Assembly (NCBI RefSeq): GCF_030689305.1
Contig: NZ_JAUYVM010000029.1
Span: 1 to 41,379, forward strand
Reading direction: 5' to 3'
Source: Vibrio penaeicida
GTDB lineage: Bacteria; Pseudomonadota; Gammaproteobacteria; Enterobacterales; Vibrionaceae
DNA length: 41,379 bases
Shown: positions 32,340 through 41,121 of the stretch, in pieces
Layout of the letters: the number at the start of each line of letters is the position of its first letter
How positions within the stretch are numbered: the first letter of the stretch is position 1
Program-made: the position numbers and the translations under genes
Notes under the pieces: generated by a model
The model's input: only the letters and a program-made list of their open reading frames with translations
Databases searched by the model: none
Told to the model about the DNA's origin: nothing

Positions 32340-33629
32340 TTAAGTAACTATAAAGTCACCTAAAACTGCCCCTTCTCTTTTTTCTAGTCTAGACCAATCT
32401 ACTTGTTGCATTCGGACGTCGATCAGTAAGTTACCTTCCTTATCATACGCCTCTTGTTGAATACTTTTCAATTGGAAGAATGTACTTCGAAATTTCCCCT
32501 GGTATTGGGGTGGAATTCGGAGGTGATACTGCACCATTTGACTCGCCAACCGTTTGGTTAGAGCATCAAACAACAGTTTCAGACCTTCGCCTTCCATTGC
32601 CGAAACCCAAACACGCTGAGGGATACCCTCATCGTCGTATTCTATTCTAGGTTTCTGGCCTTCCATATTGTCAATCTTGTTCATGACGACAAGCATTGGT
32701 ACCTCATGGGCATCAATCTCTTCAAGTACTTCATGAACAGCATGGATATTCTCACGAAAACGCTCATCACTGGCATCGACAACATGTAACAAAATGTCAG
32801 CTTCTTGCGTTTCTTGTAATGTGGCTTTAAATGCAGCGACTAAGTCATGGGGGAGGTGTCGGATAAATCCAACGGTATCCGCCAAAATAGCAATTCCCAC
32901 ATCGTCTAATTCAATCTTACGTAAAGTTGGGTCTAACGTAGCAAATAATTGATCTGCTGCGTAAACACCTGCTTCTGTGATCCGATTAAATAATGTCGAT
33001 TTACCCGCATTGGTGTAACCGACTAAAGATAAGGTAGGAATTTCTGCACGATTACGAGCTCGGCGACCTTGCTCCCTCTGCTTCGCTACCTTATCAAGGC
33101 GTCGAAGGATGGCTTTTATACGATCACGCAATAAACGTCTGTCAGTTTCTAGCTGAGTTTCACCTGGTCCTCGAAGACCTATTCCACCTTTTTGTCGCTC
33201 CAAATGCGTCCAACCACGAATTAGGCGTGTCGAGAGATGGCGCAATTGAGCCAATTCTACTTGCAACTTACCTTCATGGGTCCGAGCGCGTTGAGCAAAG
33301 ATATCTAAGATCAGACCGGTTCGATCCAATACACGACACTTAAAAAGTTGTTCGAGGTTTCTTTCTTGGGCAGGAGAAAGGGAGTGGTTAAAGATCACGA
33401 TTTCTGCTCCAGCGCTTAGCACTGCTTGAGCAATTTCCTGAGCTTTACCCTCCCCGACATAGTATTTAGGGTGTGGGGACTGACGACTGCCAGTGACAAC
33501 TTGCAGAACTTCAACCCCTGCGGATTTCACTAGCATTTCACATTCTGCTAGATCATCCCATTCACCTTCTTGCGTGAAGTTGATATGAACAAGGACAGCC
33601 TGTTCACCGGCTTCATAACGGTCAAACAA
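32340..33629 (-). CDS. hflX: GTPase HflX, ribosome splitting factor
   Basis: A 429-residue GTPase that splits stalled or hibernating 70S ribosomes under stress. An N-terminal ATP-binding domain (about 1-190), the helical linker QLRHLSTRLIRGWTHLERQKGGIGLRGPGETQLE, and the G domain (about 195-370; GYTNAGKSTLF, DTVGFIRHLP, NKID) are evident. The start codon is TTG at 33629, supported by AAGGAG upstream and by the conserved MFDRY opening of the family; no ATG or GTG fits better. It lies 26 bases after hfq. Confidence 0.97.
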   Translation of the reverse strand: MFDRYEAGEQAVLVHINFTQEGEWDDLAECEMLVKSAGVEVLQVVTGSRQSPHPKYYVGEGKAQEIAQAVLSAGAEIVIFNHSLSPAQERNLEQLFKCRVLDRTGLILDIFAQRARTHEGKLQVELAQLRHLSTRLIRGWTHLERQKGGIGLRGPGETQLETDRRLLRDRIKAILRRLDKVAKQREQGRRARNRAEIPTLSLVGYTNAGKSTLFNRITEAGVYAADQLFATLDPTLRKIELDDVGIAILADTVGFIRHLPHDLVAAFKATLQETQEADILLHVVDASDERFRENIHAVHEVLEEIDAHEVPMLVVMNKIDNMEGQKPRIEYDDEGIPQRVWVSAMEGEGLKLLFDALTKRLASQMVQYHLRIPPQYQGKFRSTFFQLKSIQQEAYDKEGNLLIDVRMQQVDWSRLEKREGAVLGDFIVT

Positions 33630-33655
33630 GCACTCAACTCCTTACTAAAGTACTA

Positions 33656-33919
33656 TTAATCTTCAGATTTCTCTTGTGGGCGTTCAGAAGAACGTTCTGT
33701 ATTGCTGTGGTGCGTTACCGCACGAGCAGGTACCACAGTAGAGATCGCATGCTTGTAAACCATTTGATTAACAGTGTTTTTCAACAAGATCACAAACTGA
33801 TCGAAAGATTCGATCTGACCTTGAAGCTTAATACCGTTAACGAGGTAGATAGATACGGGTACACGCTCACGACGTAGCGCATTTAGAAATGGGTCTTGTA
33901 AAGACTGCCCCTTAGCCAT
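33656..33919 (-). CDS. hfq: RNA chaperone Hfq
   Basis: An 87-residue Sm-like hexameric RNA chaperone that pairs small RNAs with mRNAs; in vibrios it supports the Qrr quorum-sensing RNAs. Sm1 and Sm2 cover residues 7-65, with NGIKLQGQI and the proximal-face YKHA motif at 55-58 (Tyr55, Lys56, His57). The C-terminal tail (67-87) is shorter than in Escherichia coli (102) and acidic. It precedes hflX by 26 bases and follows miaA by 115 bases. Confidence 0.98.
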   Translation of the reverse strand: MAKGQSLQDPFLNALRRERVPVSIYLVNGIKLQGQIESFDQFVILLKNTVNQMVYKHAISTVVPARAVTHHSNTERSSERPQEKSED

Positions 33920-34018
33920 TTTATTTTCCTTATTTGATTGTATTTTTAATTTTATTTAGCTATTCCGAGAGCTGTTTTTGCATTCGAGCTAAATGAAAAA
34001 GTGCGCAAAAACGATCAC

Positions 34019-34024
34019 ATTATA
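34019..34024 (-). promoter_or_regulatory. Candidate -10 of an hfq-proximal promoter
   Basis: In the 115-base miaA-hfq gap the minus strand carries a perfect TATAAT, about 100 bases before the hfq ATG. No good -35 lies 16-18 bases upstream, so it would be a weak or activator-dependent promoter. In Escherichia coli hfq also has internal promoters in the upstream region. Confidence 0.3.
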
Positions 34025-34034
34025 CACAGTGAAG

Positions 34035-34970
34035 TCAATCAGATGCTATGGCATTTGATATAGTTTCTTGTGCATCTTCAATGTTTTCGCTATCTAACCA
34101 AGTTAAATCATTCCAGCTGCGCAGCCAGGTGATCTGTCGCTTGGCCAATTGACGGGTTGCACAGATTCCGCGAAAAACCGCCTCATCCAACGTACAATTC
34201 CCATCCAAATAGTCCCACATTTGCCTGTAACCAACACACCGAATCGAAGGTAGATCCGGATGAAGATCTTTTCTAGCGTATAACGCTTGAACTTCTTCTT
34301 CAAATCCAGCACTGATCATTTTTTCGAATCGGAGCTCGATACGGCGGTGGAGCTCTGCCCTTTCCTTGGGGGCTATCGCAAATTGCTTTACCCTAAATGG
34401 CAAGGGTTTACCTTGCTTTTTGGTCAGTTCAGTTAGAGTTTTACCTGAAATTTTGTAAACTTCCAATGCCCGTGACAATCTTTGTGGATCATTCGGGTGA
34501 ATTCTCTTCGCTGATACAGGATCAATTTCCTTCAGTTTATCGTGCAACGCTGACCAACCTAAAGTCAACGCATCTTGCTCTATTTCTTGACGAATTGCAG
34601 GATCTGCCGCAGGCAAAGGCGATAGACCTTCTAATAGAGCCTTGTAATACAGCATAGTTCCGCCTACCAGAAGAGGAATTTTCCCTTTTGAAGCGATATC
34701 CTGCATTTGTTCGAGTGCGTCTCGACGAAAATCCGCTGCGGAATACGATTCGCTAGGATCGAGAATATCGATCAGGCGGTGCGGTGCAAGTTCTTGCTCT
34801 CGCTCATCGGGTTTTGCCGTACCAATATCCATGTCTTTGTAGATCAAAGCGGAATCAACGCTAATGATCTCAACAGGGTATTTTTGTCTTAGTCGTATTG
34901 CTACGTCGGTTTTACCCGACGCTGTCGGTCCCATTAAAAACAGGGCCAATGGAAGTTTATCTGTCATCAC
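34035..34970 (-). CDS. miaA: tRNA dimethylallyltransferase
   Basis: A 311-residue enzyme that attaches the dimethylallyl group to A37 in UNN-decoding tRNAs (i6A37). The P-loop GPTASGKTDVA is at residues 14-24 and DSALIYKDMDIGTAKP is the family DSxQxY-type loop. GGTMLYYKALLEGL and IRCVGYRQMWDYLDG are further signatures. It overlaps mutL by 4 bases (ATGA), so translation is coupled, in the conserved mutL-miaA-hfq order. Confidence 0.98.
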   Translation of the reverse strand: MMTDKLPLALFLMGPTASGKTDVAIRLRQKYPVEIISVDSALIYKDMDIGTAKPDEREQELAPHRLIDILDPSESYSAADFRRDALEQMQDIASKGKIPLLVGGTMLYYKALLEGLSPLPAADPAIRQEIEQDALTLGWSALHDKLKEIDPVSAKRIHPNDPQRLSRALEVYKISGKTLTELTKKQGKPLPFRVKQFAIAPKERAELHRRIELRFEKMISAGFEEEVQALYARKDLHPDLPSIRCVGYRQMWDYLDGNCTLDEAVFRGICATRQLAKRQITWLRSWNDLTWLDSENIEDAQETISNAIASD

Positions 34971-37000
34971 GAATTCAATGCTGCAATGGTTGATGCGAAA
35001 TCAATCGGCTGACAAAACACTGGATCATCGACAGGCAGTCGCCCGTCATTCAGGTTTTCAATATCCGAAATTAATTGTATGGCTTCTGATGTTGAATAGG
35101 TTGCTTTAACCTGAGTGACTTCAGTCGCCAACCAATTAGAAACTAACTTCGCTTCAATCTCTTGGGTTTGGTTCTGCAGATACGATAACAGATCTGGTAT
35201 CAAGAGTTGTAAGTTTTGCTGCCTGATAGGCTGTGGCACTGCCATTACCATGATACTGCGTGCATTTTTTTCGCGCAGCTGAATTCCAAGCTGTTGCAGC
35301 AAAGTATCAAATTGTGAAACCTGCTCAACCAAGTTCTTATCCAGTTTGATCGAAAGTGGCACAAGAAGAGGCTGAGCTTTTAAAGGAGCTTCACTCGCCG
35401 ACAGTTGGCATTGAGTTCGGTGCCACTCTGCTCTCGGTAAGTTAACCAGCACACATTCTGGCTTCGCTTCCATCAACAAATATTGTTCACCAACAACCGT
35501 AAATACTTTACCCAATACAAAGTGATCACGTTTCGTTTCTAGAGCATCTAGAGGTTTTGATGTACTTGCCCCTGTATGCTCAATGGGCTTTGTATCTTCA
35601 GGGGTGTTAAGTAGCTCTTTGTATGCTTTGACTTCCTGCCAACTTGGCGCTTCTTCTTTAAATTGCGGTTTACTTCTACTGCTACCAGAACCGGAACTAT
35701 TTGGCGTTTTTGTTTGCTGCCATTCATTGTTTGTGGCTGATGAGTGGTTTGTAGATGATGAGAAGCTTGTTGACGGTGAGAAGCTTGTTGATGGTGAGAA
35801 GTTTTTTTGATGATGCTTGATGATATCACTTGGTACAGCATCGTTAACCTGCTGAGTGGAAAGTGCTTCGTTGTAGGAAGCTGACTCAGCTTTTCTCGGG
35901 TACGCTGGCGAACTCGCAATAGCTTCCATTACACGGTGTTGTTCTTCATTAGTCGTCGGTTGATGATATGCAGACGCACGTGTTTCTACAGGAGTAATAA
36001 CTTCACTTTGCGACAATGCATCACTCAGTGCTTGGTAAATAAAGTCGTGTACCAGTCTTGCTTGATGGAAACGTACTTCGTGTTTCGCAGGATGCACATT
36101 CACATCAACTTGGTGTGGGTCGAGTTCAATGAACAATACGTAAGTGGCATACTGATCGGGGTTTAAGCTGTTTTCATAGCTCTGGCGAATGGCATGATTG
36201 ATAAGTTTATCTCTCATCATTCGACCATTCACATAACAATACTGTAAGTCGCTTTGCTGACGAGCCCCTTCTGGAGTAGTGATCCAGCCATGCAATTTCA
36301 GCCCTTGGTGCTCCAACTCAATCTTCAACATGTGTCTGACAAATGCACCGCCACAAACCGCTGCAATACGCGCTTCTTCCTGACGTTCGGTTTTTGCTGC
36401 GCGATACTGTCGAATCATTTTCCCGTTATGACGTAAATTGATGGTCACATCAAAACGGCTTAAAGCAATGCGCTTCAGCAATTCATCAATATGTGAGAAT
36501 TCTGTTTTCTCAGTACGTAAAAATTTTCGGCGAGCCGGCGTGTTAAAAAACAAATCCAACACTTCAACGGAAGTACCAATCGGGTGTGCGGTAGGCTGGA
36601 GTTTCACTTCCATATCTCGACCTTCACTGTACGCAGACCATGCCTGATCTTGAGTTGCAGGTCGTGATGTCATCGTCAGTCGAGCAACGGAGCTTATACT
36701 GGCCAGCGCCTCACCTCGAAACCCTAAGCTCATGATGGCTTCGAGGTCATCCAACGTATGAATCTTCGATGTAGCATGTCGACTCAGCGCCAGTCCGAGC
36801 TCATCTTTAATGATGCCTTTGCCGTTATCGCGAACACGAATCAGCTTAGCGCCACCTTTATCAATATCGATATCTATGCGAGTCGCGCCTGAATCTAAAC
36901 TGTTTTCAACCAGCTCTTTTACAACAGACGCAGGTCTTTCGACCACTTCACCTGCGGCAATTTGGTTCGCTAATCGTGCAGGCAGTATCTTTATCGTCAT
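34967..37000 (-). CDS. mutL: DNA mismatch repair protein MutL
   Basis: A 677-residue GHKL ATPase that links MutS to MutH in methyl-directed repair. The ATPase domain (about 1-330) carries EVVERPASVVKELVENSLDSGA with the catalytic Glu, RDNGKGI and GFRGEALASI. A Ser/Thr/Gln-rich linker (about 345-490) joins it to a C-terminal dimerisation domain (about 490-677). I see no DQHAxxE endonuclease motif, as expected where MutH is present. The linker is coded by 18-bp direct repeats (listed separately). It overlaps amiB by 1 base (TAATG) and miaA by 4. Confidence 0.98.
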   Translation of the reverse strand: MTIKILPARLANQIAAGEVVERPASVVKELVENSLDSGATRIDIDIDKGGAKLIRVRDNGKGIIKDELGLALSRHATSKIHTLDDLEAIMSLGFRGEALASISSVARLTMTSRPATQDQAWSAYSEGRDMEVKLQPTAHPIGTSVEVLDLFFNTPARRKFLRTEKTEFSHIDELLKRIALSRFDVTINLRHNGKMIRQYRAAKTERQEEARIAAVCGGAFVRHMLKIELEHQGLKLHGWITTPEGARQQSDLQYCYVNGRMMRDKLINHAIRQSYENSLNPDQYATYVLFIELDPHQVDVNVHPAKHEVRFHQARLVHDFIYQALSDALSQSEVITPVETRASAYHQPTTNEEQHRVMEAIASSPAYPRKAESASYNEALSTQQVNDAVPSDIIKHHQKNFSPSTSFSPSTSFSSSTNHSSATNNEWQQTKTPNSSGSGSSRSKPQFKEEAPSWQEVKAYKELLNTPEDTKPIEHTGASTSKPLDALETKRDHFVLGKVFTVVGEQYLLMEAKPECVLVNLPRAEWHRTQCQLSASEAPLKAQPLLVPLSIKLDKNLVEQVSQFDTLLQQLGIQLREKNARSIMVMAVPQPIRQQNLQLLIPDLLSYLQNQTQEIEAKLVSNWLATEVTQVKATYSTSEAIQLISDIENLNDGRLPVDDPVFCQPIDFASTIAALNS
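35757..35801. repeat. 18-bp tandem repeat inside the mutL linker
   Basis: Two and a half copies of an 18-bp unit (plus-strand GGTGAGAAGCTTGTTGAT with small changes) begin at 35757, 35775 and 35793. On the coding strand they encode repeated SPSTSF hexapeptides in the unstructured linker. Each copy is a multiple of three, so gain or loss would keep the frame. Confidence 0.75.
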
Positions 37001-38712
37001 TATTTGCTCGGGATGATCAAAATCTGCCCTACTGATAAGGTGTCAGATTTAAGGTTGTTCACTTTTTTGATTGCGGAAGTCGTTACGCCATATTGGGATG
37101 CAATTTTTCCAAGGTATTCACCTTTTCTCACTTTGTGTTTCACCACTGGCTTATCTTTCAATTTAACTTGAATTTTTAACTTCTGCCCAACTCTTAGCGT
37201 ATTCGATTTCAACTTATTTTGCTGTTTAATACTCGAAACAGACACCTTATATTTGCTCGCAATCTTACCTAGATACTCGCCCGGTTTTACTACATGCGTA
37301 ATGACCTGTGTTTTCACAGATGGTGTAGTTGGTGCGTCTCCAGAGATAAGCAGTACCTGCCCAACAGAAATATTGGTGCTTTTTAGCTTATTCGTCGCGA
37401 CAATGGCTTTTGTTGTCGTTCCGTATTTTTGTGCAATTCGCGACAGCGACTCTCCGCGTACCACTTTGTGTTTAATGGTTGCCCCTTTGTTCGCCAACCA
37501 AGTACCTTCCGGTGGGTTTGCCTCAAAGTAACTCACAATCGCTTTCGATAATGCTTTTGCCAGTTTGTTTTGATGCGAACGCTGGAACAACAGTTTTTCT
37601 TCTACCGGGTTAGACATAAAACCCGTTTCAACCAATACCGATGGGATATCGGGAGACTTCAAGACCGCTAGGCTTGCATGAACAGGCTCTTTCTTATGAA
37701 GGCGCGTTACTTTGCCCATTTCTTTCAGAATTTTGGTCGCGACCTTGTACCCTTCTTTTTGTGAATGACTGAATTTGAGATCCAGTAAGGTCTGGCTGAC
37801 GTTTCTGTCGTTATTAACTTTAGATAATACTTCGCCCGCGCCACCTAAAAGTTCTGATTGTTCCTCGTGTTTTTCGACCCAACGAGCAATTTCACTATTG
37901 GCACGACGAACATTGAGCACAAAAACAGAACCACCGCGTGGCTGTGGTGAACGGAAACTGTCGGCATGCACTGACACTAGAAGGTGTGCTTTATTCTTCC
38001 GAGCGATCGAAGAGCGCTTGTTCAGATTAACAAAGTAATCCCCTGTTCGAGTAAGAACTGCTCGTACTCCGCGGACTTGGTTTAATTCGCTGGCTAATTT
38101 CTTTGAAATGATGAGCGTGGCATGCTTTTCATATTTTTTTGTGGGACCAATAGATCCGGGATCTTCACCGCCATGCCCTGGATCAATGGCAATAATCACG
38201 TCAGCATTGCCTAAAAATTGGGAAGCATCCTTACTCGGGGAAGGTTTAGAAGGAACAATTGGATTTGATGGCTGAGCTTTGACTGGTTTACTGACTTTAC
38301 CGTGAGGCAAATCAATCACAAGACGATGACCATACTGACCACCAGGTGTCGGTCTTAACTTGAATAAATTCGGAGTGGTTTTCTTCTTCAGTTCGAAGAC
38401 TAAGCGATAAGTCCCTTTAGTCGGTGGGGTACTTTTTCGAATTTTCTTCAATACGGCTGAATCTTTCACATTGATGGGAAGTTTAGCCTTCACATTCGTC
38501 TGTTTAAGATCGACAACCAATCGCACTGGATTCGTTAGTGTAAAGTAGCTGTAATTGGCTTCACTGCTCAAATCAATGACGATACGAGTTTCTTCAGGTG
38601 AGGGCCAAACCCTCACTCCCTCAAGCGTATTCGCCGATACTTTGGCAGCAACCCCGAACAGAAAAAAGAAAGCAAACAGTAAAAACGCTCGAAATTGCTT
38701 ATAAATCAACAC
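37000..38712 (-). CDS. amiB: N-acetylmuramoyl-L-alanine amidase AmiB with three LysM domains
   Basis: A 570-residue periplasmic cell-separation amidase. A signal peptide (about 1-27) is followed by an AMIN domain (28-136), a linker (137-170), an Amidase_3 domain (171-397; zinc ligands His180 in DPGHGG, Glu195 and His249 in SVHAD, catalytic Glu362 in VETGF) and three LysM modules near 413-457, 470-515 and 524-568. Escherichia coli AmiB is about 445 residues, so the extra length comes from additional LysM domains. The start is GTG at 38712 (TTG at 38709 is better spaced from GGAG). It overlaps tsaE by 7 bases and mutL by 1. Confidence 0.95.
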   Translation of the reverse strand: MLIYKQFRAFLLFAFFFLFGVAAKVSANTLEGVRVWPSPEETRIVIDLSSEANYSYFTLTNPVRLVVDLKQTNVKAKLPINVKDSAVLKKIRKSTPPTKGTYRLVFELKKKTTPNLFKLRPTPGGQYGHRLVIDLPHGKVSKPVKAQPSNPIVPSKPSPSKDASQFLGNADVIIAIDPGHGGEDPGSIGPTKKYEKHATLIISKKLASELNQVRGVRAVLTRTGDYFVNLNKRSSIARKNKAHLLVSVHADSFRSPQPRGGSVFVLNVRRANSEIARWVEKHEEQSELLGGAGEVLSKVNNDRNVSQTLLDLKFSHSQKEGYKVATKILKEMGKVTRLHKKEPVHASLAVLKSPDIPSVLVETGFMSNPVEEKLLFQRSHQNKLAKALSKAIVSYFEANPPEGTWLANKGATIKHKVVRGESLSRIAQKYGTTTKAIVATNKLKSTNISVGQVLLISGDAPTTPSVKTQVITHVVKPGEYLGKIASKYKVSVSSIKQQNKLKSNTLRVGQKLKIQVKLKDKPVVKHKVRKGEYLGKIASQYGVTTSAIKKVNNLKSDTLSVGQILIIPSK

Positions 38713-39170
38713 GACTCCAAGTTCTTAAGCAAAGCATGACCATAATCCGTATTCGCTGTGACCGTAGCAATACGCTGGGTCTGATCATATTTCAATTCAA
38801 TATCCAAGTCAGGAGAAGGCAGAAGCCCTTCACCTTTTTCAGGCCACTCTACAAGGCAGATCGCATCAGGAGTAAAATAATCACGAATACCCATAAATTC
38901 CAATTCTTCTGGGTCCGCCAGTCGATACAAGTCAAAATGATAAACTTGCCAATCTTTTAACTGGTAAGGCTCCACCAATGTATAGGTTGGGCTTTTTACA
39001 TTACCAACATGCCCCAGAAACCGTATAAAGCCGCGGCTGAACGTAGTCTTGCCTGCACCTAGGTCACCATGCAAGTAAATTGTCGTTTGCTGGGTACATG
39101 CCTTCGCTATTCGCTGTCCAAATTCGACCGTCGCGTTTTCATCAATGAGGGAATATTGTTTCATGTTCAT
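38706..39170 (-). CDS. tsaE: tRNA threonylcarbamoyladenosine biosynthesis ATPase TsaE
   Basis: A 154-residue P-loop ATPase required with TsaB and TsaD for t6A37 synthesis. YLHGDLGAGKTTFSRG near residue 31-46 is the P-loop, and KSPTYTLVEPY, YHFDLYRL and FMGIRDYF are family motifs. I place the start at ATG 39170, giving a length close to the family (153 in Escherichia coli); ATG 39179 and 39164 are alternatives, and an upstream TTG extension has no family match. It heads the tsaE-amiB-mutL run, with a 7-base overlap with amiB. In Escherichia coli nnr lies upstream of tsaE; here the next gene is divergent queG. Confidence 0.95.
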   Translation of the reverse strand: MNMKQYSLIDENATVEFGQRIAKACTQQTTIYLHGDLGAGKTTFSRGFIRFLGHVGNVKSPTYTLVEPYQLKDWQVYHFDLYRLADPEELEFMGIRDYFTPDAICLVEWPEKGEGLLPSPDLDIELKYDQTQRIATVTANTDYGHALLKNLESC

Positions 39171-39179
39171 TTGTTGCAT

Positions 39180-39406
39180 GTTCCAGTGCCGATCAACGAC
39201 TATATAAAATTCAAAAGAAACGGAATAGTAAACCGTGTTGGTTTTGAGAGACAAGATCTTATCTGTTAAGAAACGATAAAAAATGCTCTATATGGAACCT
39301 TCTATCCTAGACTAGCCCTATTTATCTAACCTCAGCGCTGGAAAGGTGTTCTTTTTACTTATAGGATCAGTTAGAATCGTCGCCCATTTTTCACGCTATT
39401 AGCATC
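39180..39406. other. Divergent gap between tsaE and queG
   Basis: This 227-base region must hold promoters for both directions. A TAGAAT (-10-like) precedes queG at about 39370-39375 with a poor -35. At 39278-39297 it holds one member of a 20-bp near-repeat whose other copy lies just past queG (40626-40645). No open frame or RNA gene is evident. Confidence 0.55.
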
Positions 39407-40519
39407 ATGGATTACTCCGAACTCGCCGTCAAAATTAAACAGTGGGCTATAGAACTTGGCTTCCAGAAAGTTGGCATTTGCGATGTCGACTTAAAAGAGC
39501 ATGAGAAACCACTGCAAGATTGGCTGGATGCAGGATACCACGGAGAAATGGACTGGATGGCTCGACACGGAATGATGCGAGCTAGACCCAATGAGTTATT
39601 GCCCGGAACCGTTCGGGTGATCAGTGCTCGCATGAACTACCTCCCTCCTGATGCTCAATTTGCAAGTAACCTTGATGACACGACCCAAGGCTACATAAGC
39701 CGCTATGCCCTTGGACGGGATTATCACAAATTGGTACGCAATCAGCTTAAAAAGCTTGGGCAACGGATTGAGCAAGAGATGGGAAAATTTGGATATCGCC
39801 CGTTTGTTGATTCGGCGCCGCTCTTAGAGCGCCCATTAGCTCAAAAGGCTGGGTTAGGCTGGACAGGAAAACACTCACTCATATTAGATGAAGGGGCTGG
39901 TTCTTGGTTCTTCCTAGGTGAACTGCTCATTGATTTGCCTTTACCTGTTGATGAACCCTCTACCGATCAATGTGGAAGCTGCAAAGCGTGCATTACCTCC
40001 TGCCCAACAGGTGCCATTATAAGTGAAGGCGTTATCGACTCTCGACTTTGCATTTCGTATTTAACCATTGAGTTGAGTGGAAAAATCCCGGTAGAGCTTC
40101 GCTCTAAAATGGGAAACAGGATATACGGCTGTGACGATTGCCAACTCGTGTGCCCATGGAATCGCGAAGCAGACCTCACTGATCAAACAGATTTTTATCG
40201 ACGCGATGCATTTGGGTCTTCCGATCTGATTGCTTTGATATCTTGGTCTGAACAAGAATTTCTTAAAAAGATGGAAGGTTCTGCGATTCGGCGCATTGGT
40301 CACATTCAATGGATGAGAAATATTGCGGTCGCGATGGGAAATGCGCCCTTTTCTCAGGATATCGTCTATGCTCTTCGAGAGCGAATTGGAATGGATGACA
40401 ATTTGGATGAACACATCCAATGGGCAATAGACAGCCAAATGGCAAAAACACCAATCAAAGACAGGAAAAAAGAACGCTTAATCAGGATAATCCAAAAGGG
40501 TCTACCTAGAGATGCATAG
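39407..40519 (+). CDS. queG: Epoxyqueuosine reductase
   Basis: A 370-residue cobalamin- and Fe-S-dependent enzyme that makes the last step of queuosine synthesis in tRNA. The N-terminal B12-binding domain (about 1-170) includes GYISRYALGRDYHKLVRNQLKKLG, and two 4Fe-4S motifs follow: CGSCKACITSCPTGAI (near 188) and CDDCQLVCPWN (near 245). A C-terminal HEAT-like segment ends the protein. It is divergent from tsaE, the same pair order as Escherichia coli but without the nnr gene. The ATG is the first in frame. Confidence 0.97.
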   Translation: MDYSELAVKIKQWAIELGFQKVGICDVDLKEHEKPLQDWLDAGYHGEMDWMARHGMMRARPNELLPGTVRVISARMNYLPPDAQFASNLDDTTQGYISRYALGRDYHKLVRNQLKKLGQRIEQEMGKFGYRPFVDSAPLLERPLAQKAGLGWTGKHSLILDEGAGSWFFLGELLIDLPLPVDEPSTDQCGSCKACITSCPTGAIISEGVIDSRLCISYLTIELSGKIPVELRSKMGNRIYGCDDCQLVCPWNREADLTDQTDFYRRDAFGSSDLIALISWSEQEFLKKMEGSAIRRIGHIQWMRNIAVAMGNAPFSQDIVYALRERIGMDDNLDEHIQWAIDSQMAKTPIKDRKKERLIRIIQKGLPRDA

Positions 40520-40894
40520 TAGCCTATGTAACTTGCCACTTATAAAACGCCGCAAAATTTATTTCCTGTAATTAAAAGTTCAAAATCTGAGACGGTATTT
40601 GTACCTATAATTTGATGTGATTCTCAAAAAGTGCTCTATGTGGAAAAAAGTGAATTTGGTAGCACAGATAGCTGGATAACGAAAAGTTAAACACAGACAC
40701 AATAAATGACGAGGATCAAAAAAATACGAGTTAATGATCTTAACTCTTACATTTACTAAAAAATGAAAATCCCCCTCACCGCTTGATATACAAAGGCTTA
40801 CATGAGTTTCATCTTTAGCTGTGACGCCGAAAACAAAAGAAAGATCCTTGCAAATTCTTTCGAATATTCTTAATAAAACAATTTATCAACCAAG

Positions 40895-40922
40895 TTATCC
40901 ACAGAAAGTAATTTGTGGATAA
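40895..40922. promoter_or_regulatory. Inverted pair of consensus DnaA boxes
   Basis: TTATCCACA at 40895-40903 and its exact inverse TGTGGATAA at 40914-40922, in a larger 10-bp perfect inverted repeat GTTATCCACA/TGTGGATAAC with a 10-base spacer. Both match the strict DnaA box consensus. They lie 20-50 bases upstream of the -35 of the candidate small-RNA promoter. Binding by DnaA is inference. Confidence 0.6.
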
Positions 40923-40939
40923 CTCTGTTAGTTAAATTG

Positions 40940-40968
40940 TAAACATGCGGCACGCTCCCCTATATACT
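40940..40968 (+). promoter_or_regulatory. Sigma-70-like promoter of a possible small RNA
   Basis: TAAACA (40940-40945), 17 bases, TATACT (40963-40968): 4 of 6 and 5 of 6 matches to consensus. Transcription would start near 40975 and meet a hairpin with a T-rich tail at about 41060, making an RNA of about 85-90 bases with no open frame of note. Confidence 0.4.
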
Positions 40969-41030
40969 TATTAAAAGCAGTGGAAAACTGAGCACCGTTT
41001 ATGGCGTTAACTAGCTGTAAATTGAAAACG

Positions 41031-41052
41031 AAAAAAAACACCCGACTGGGTG
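41031..41052 (-). terminator. Terminator ending the tRNA transcript (two-way)
   Basis: CACCC and GGGTG (41039-41052) around GACT, with eight A to the left: on the minus strand the hairpin is followed by eight T, a strong rho-independent terminator. On the plus strand the same hairpin is followed by ATTGTTTTGTTTC, so it can also work there. It ends the tRNA-Gly transcript about 250 bases past the tRNA. Confidence 0.88.
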
Positions 41053-41121
41053 ATTGTTTTGTTTCTTTCTGGGGTAATGCTTCACAGCATTGATAAAGAG
41101 CGGTTGATGCGTCTTCACATC

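Noticed and set aside
35548..35919. Minus-strand open frame of 123 codons within mutL
   Set aside because: Shifted-frame shadow of the low-complexity linker; the repeated His/Gln text arises from the 18-bp repeat.
40640..40980. Replication origin suggested by DnaA boxes and AT-rich DNA
   Set aside because: Only two boxes, few GATC sites, no gidA/mioC/dnaA or rctB genes nearby. It does not look like oriC1 or oriC2.
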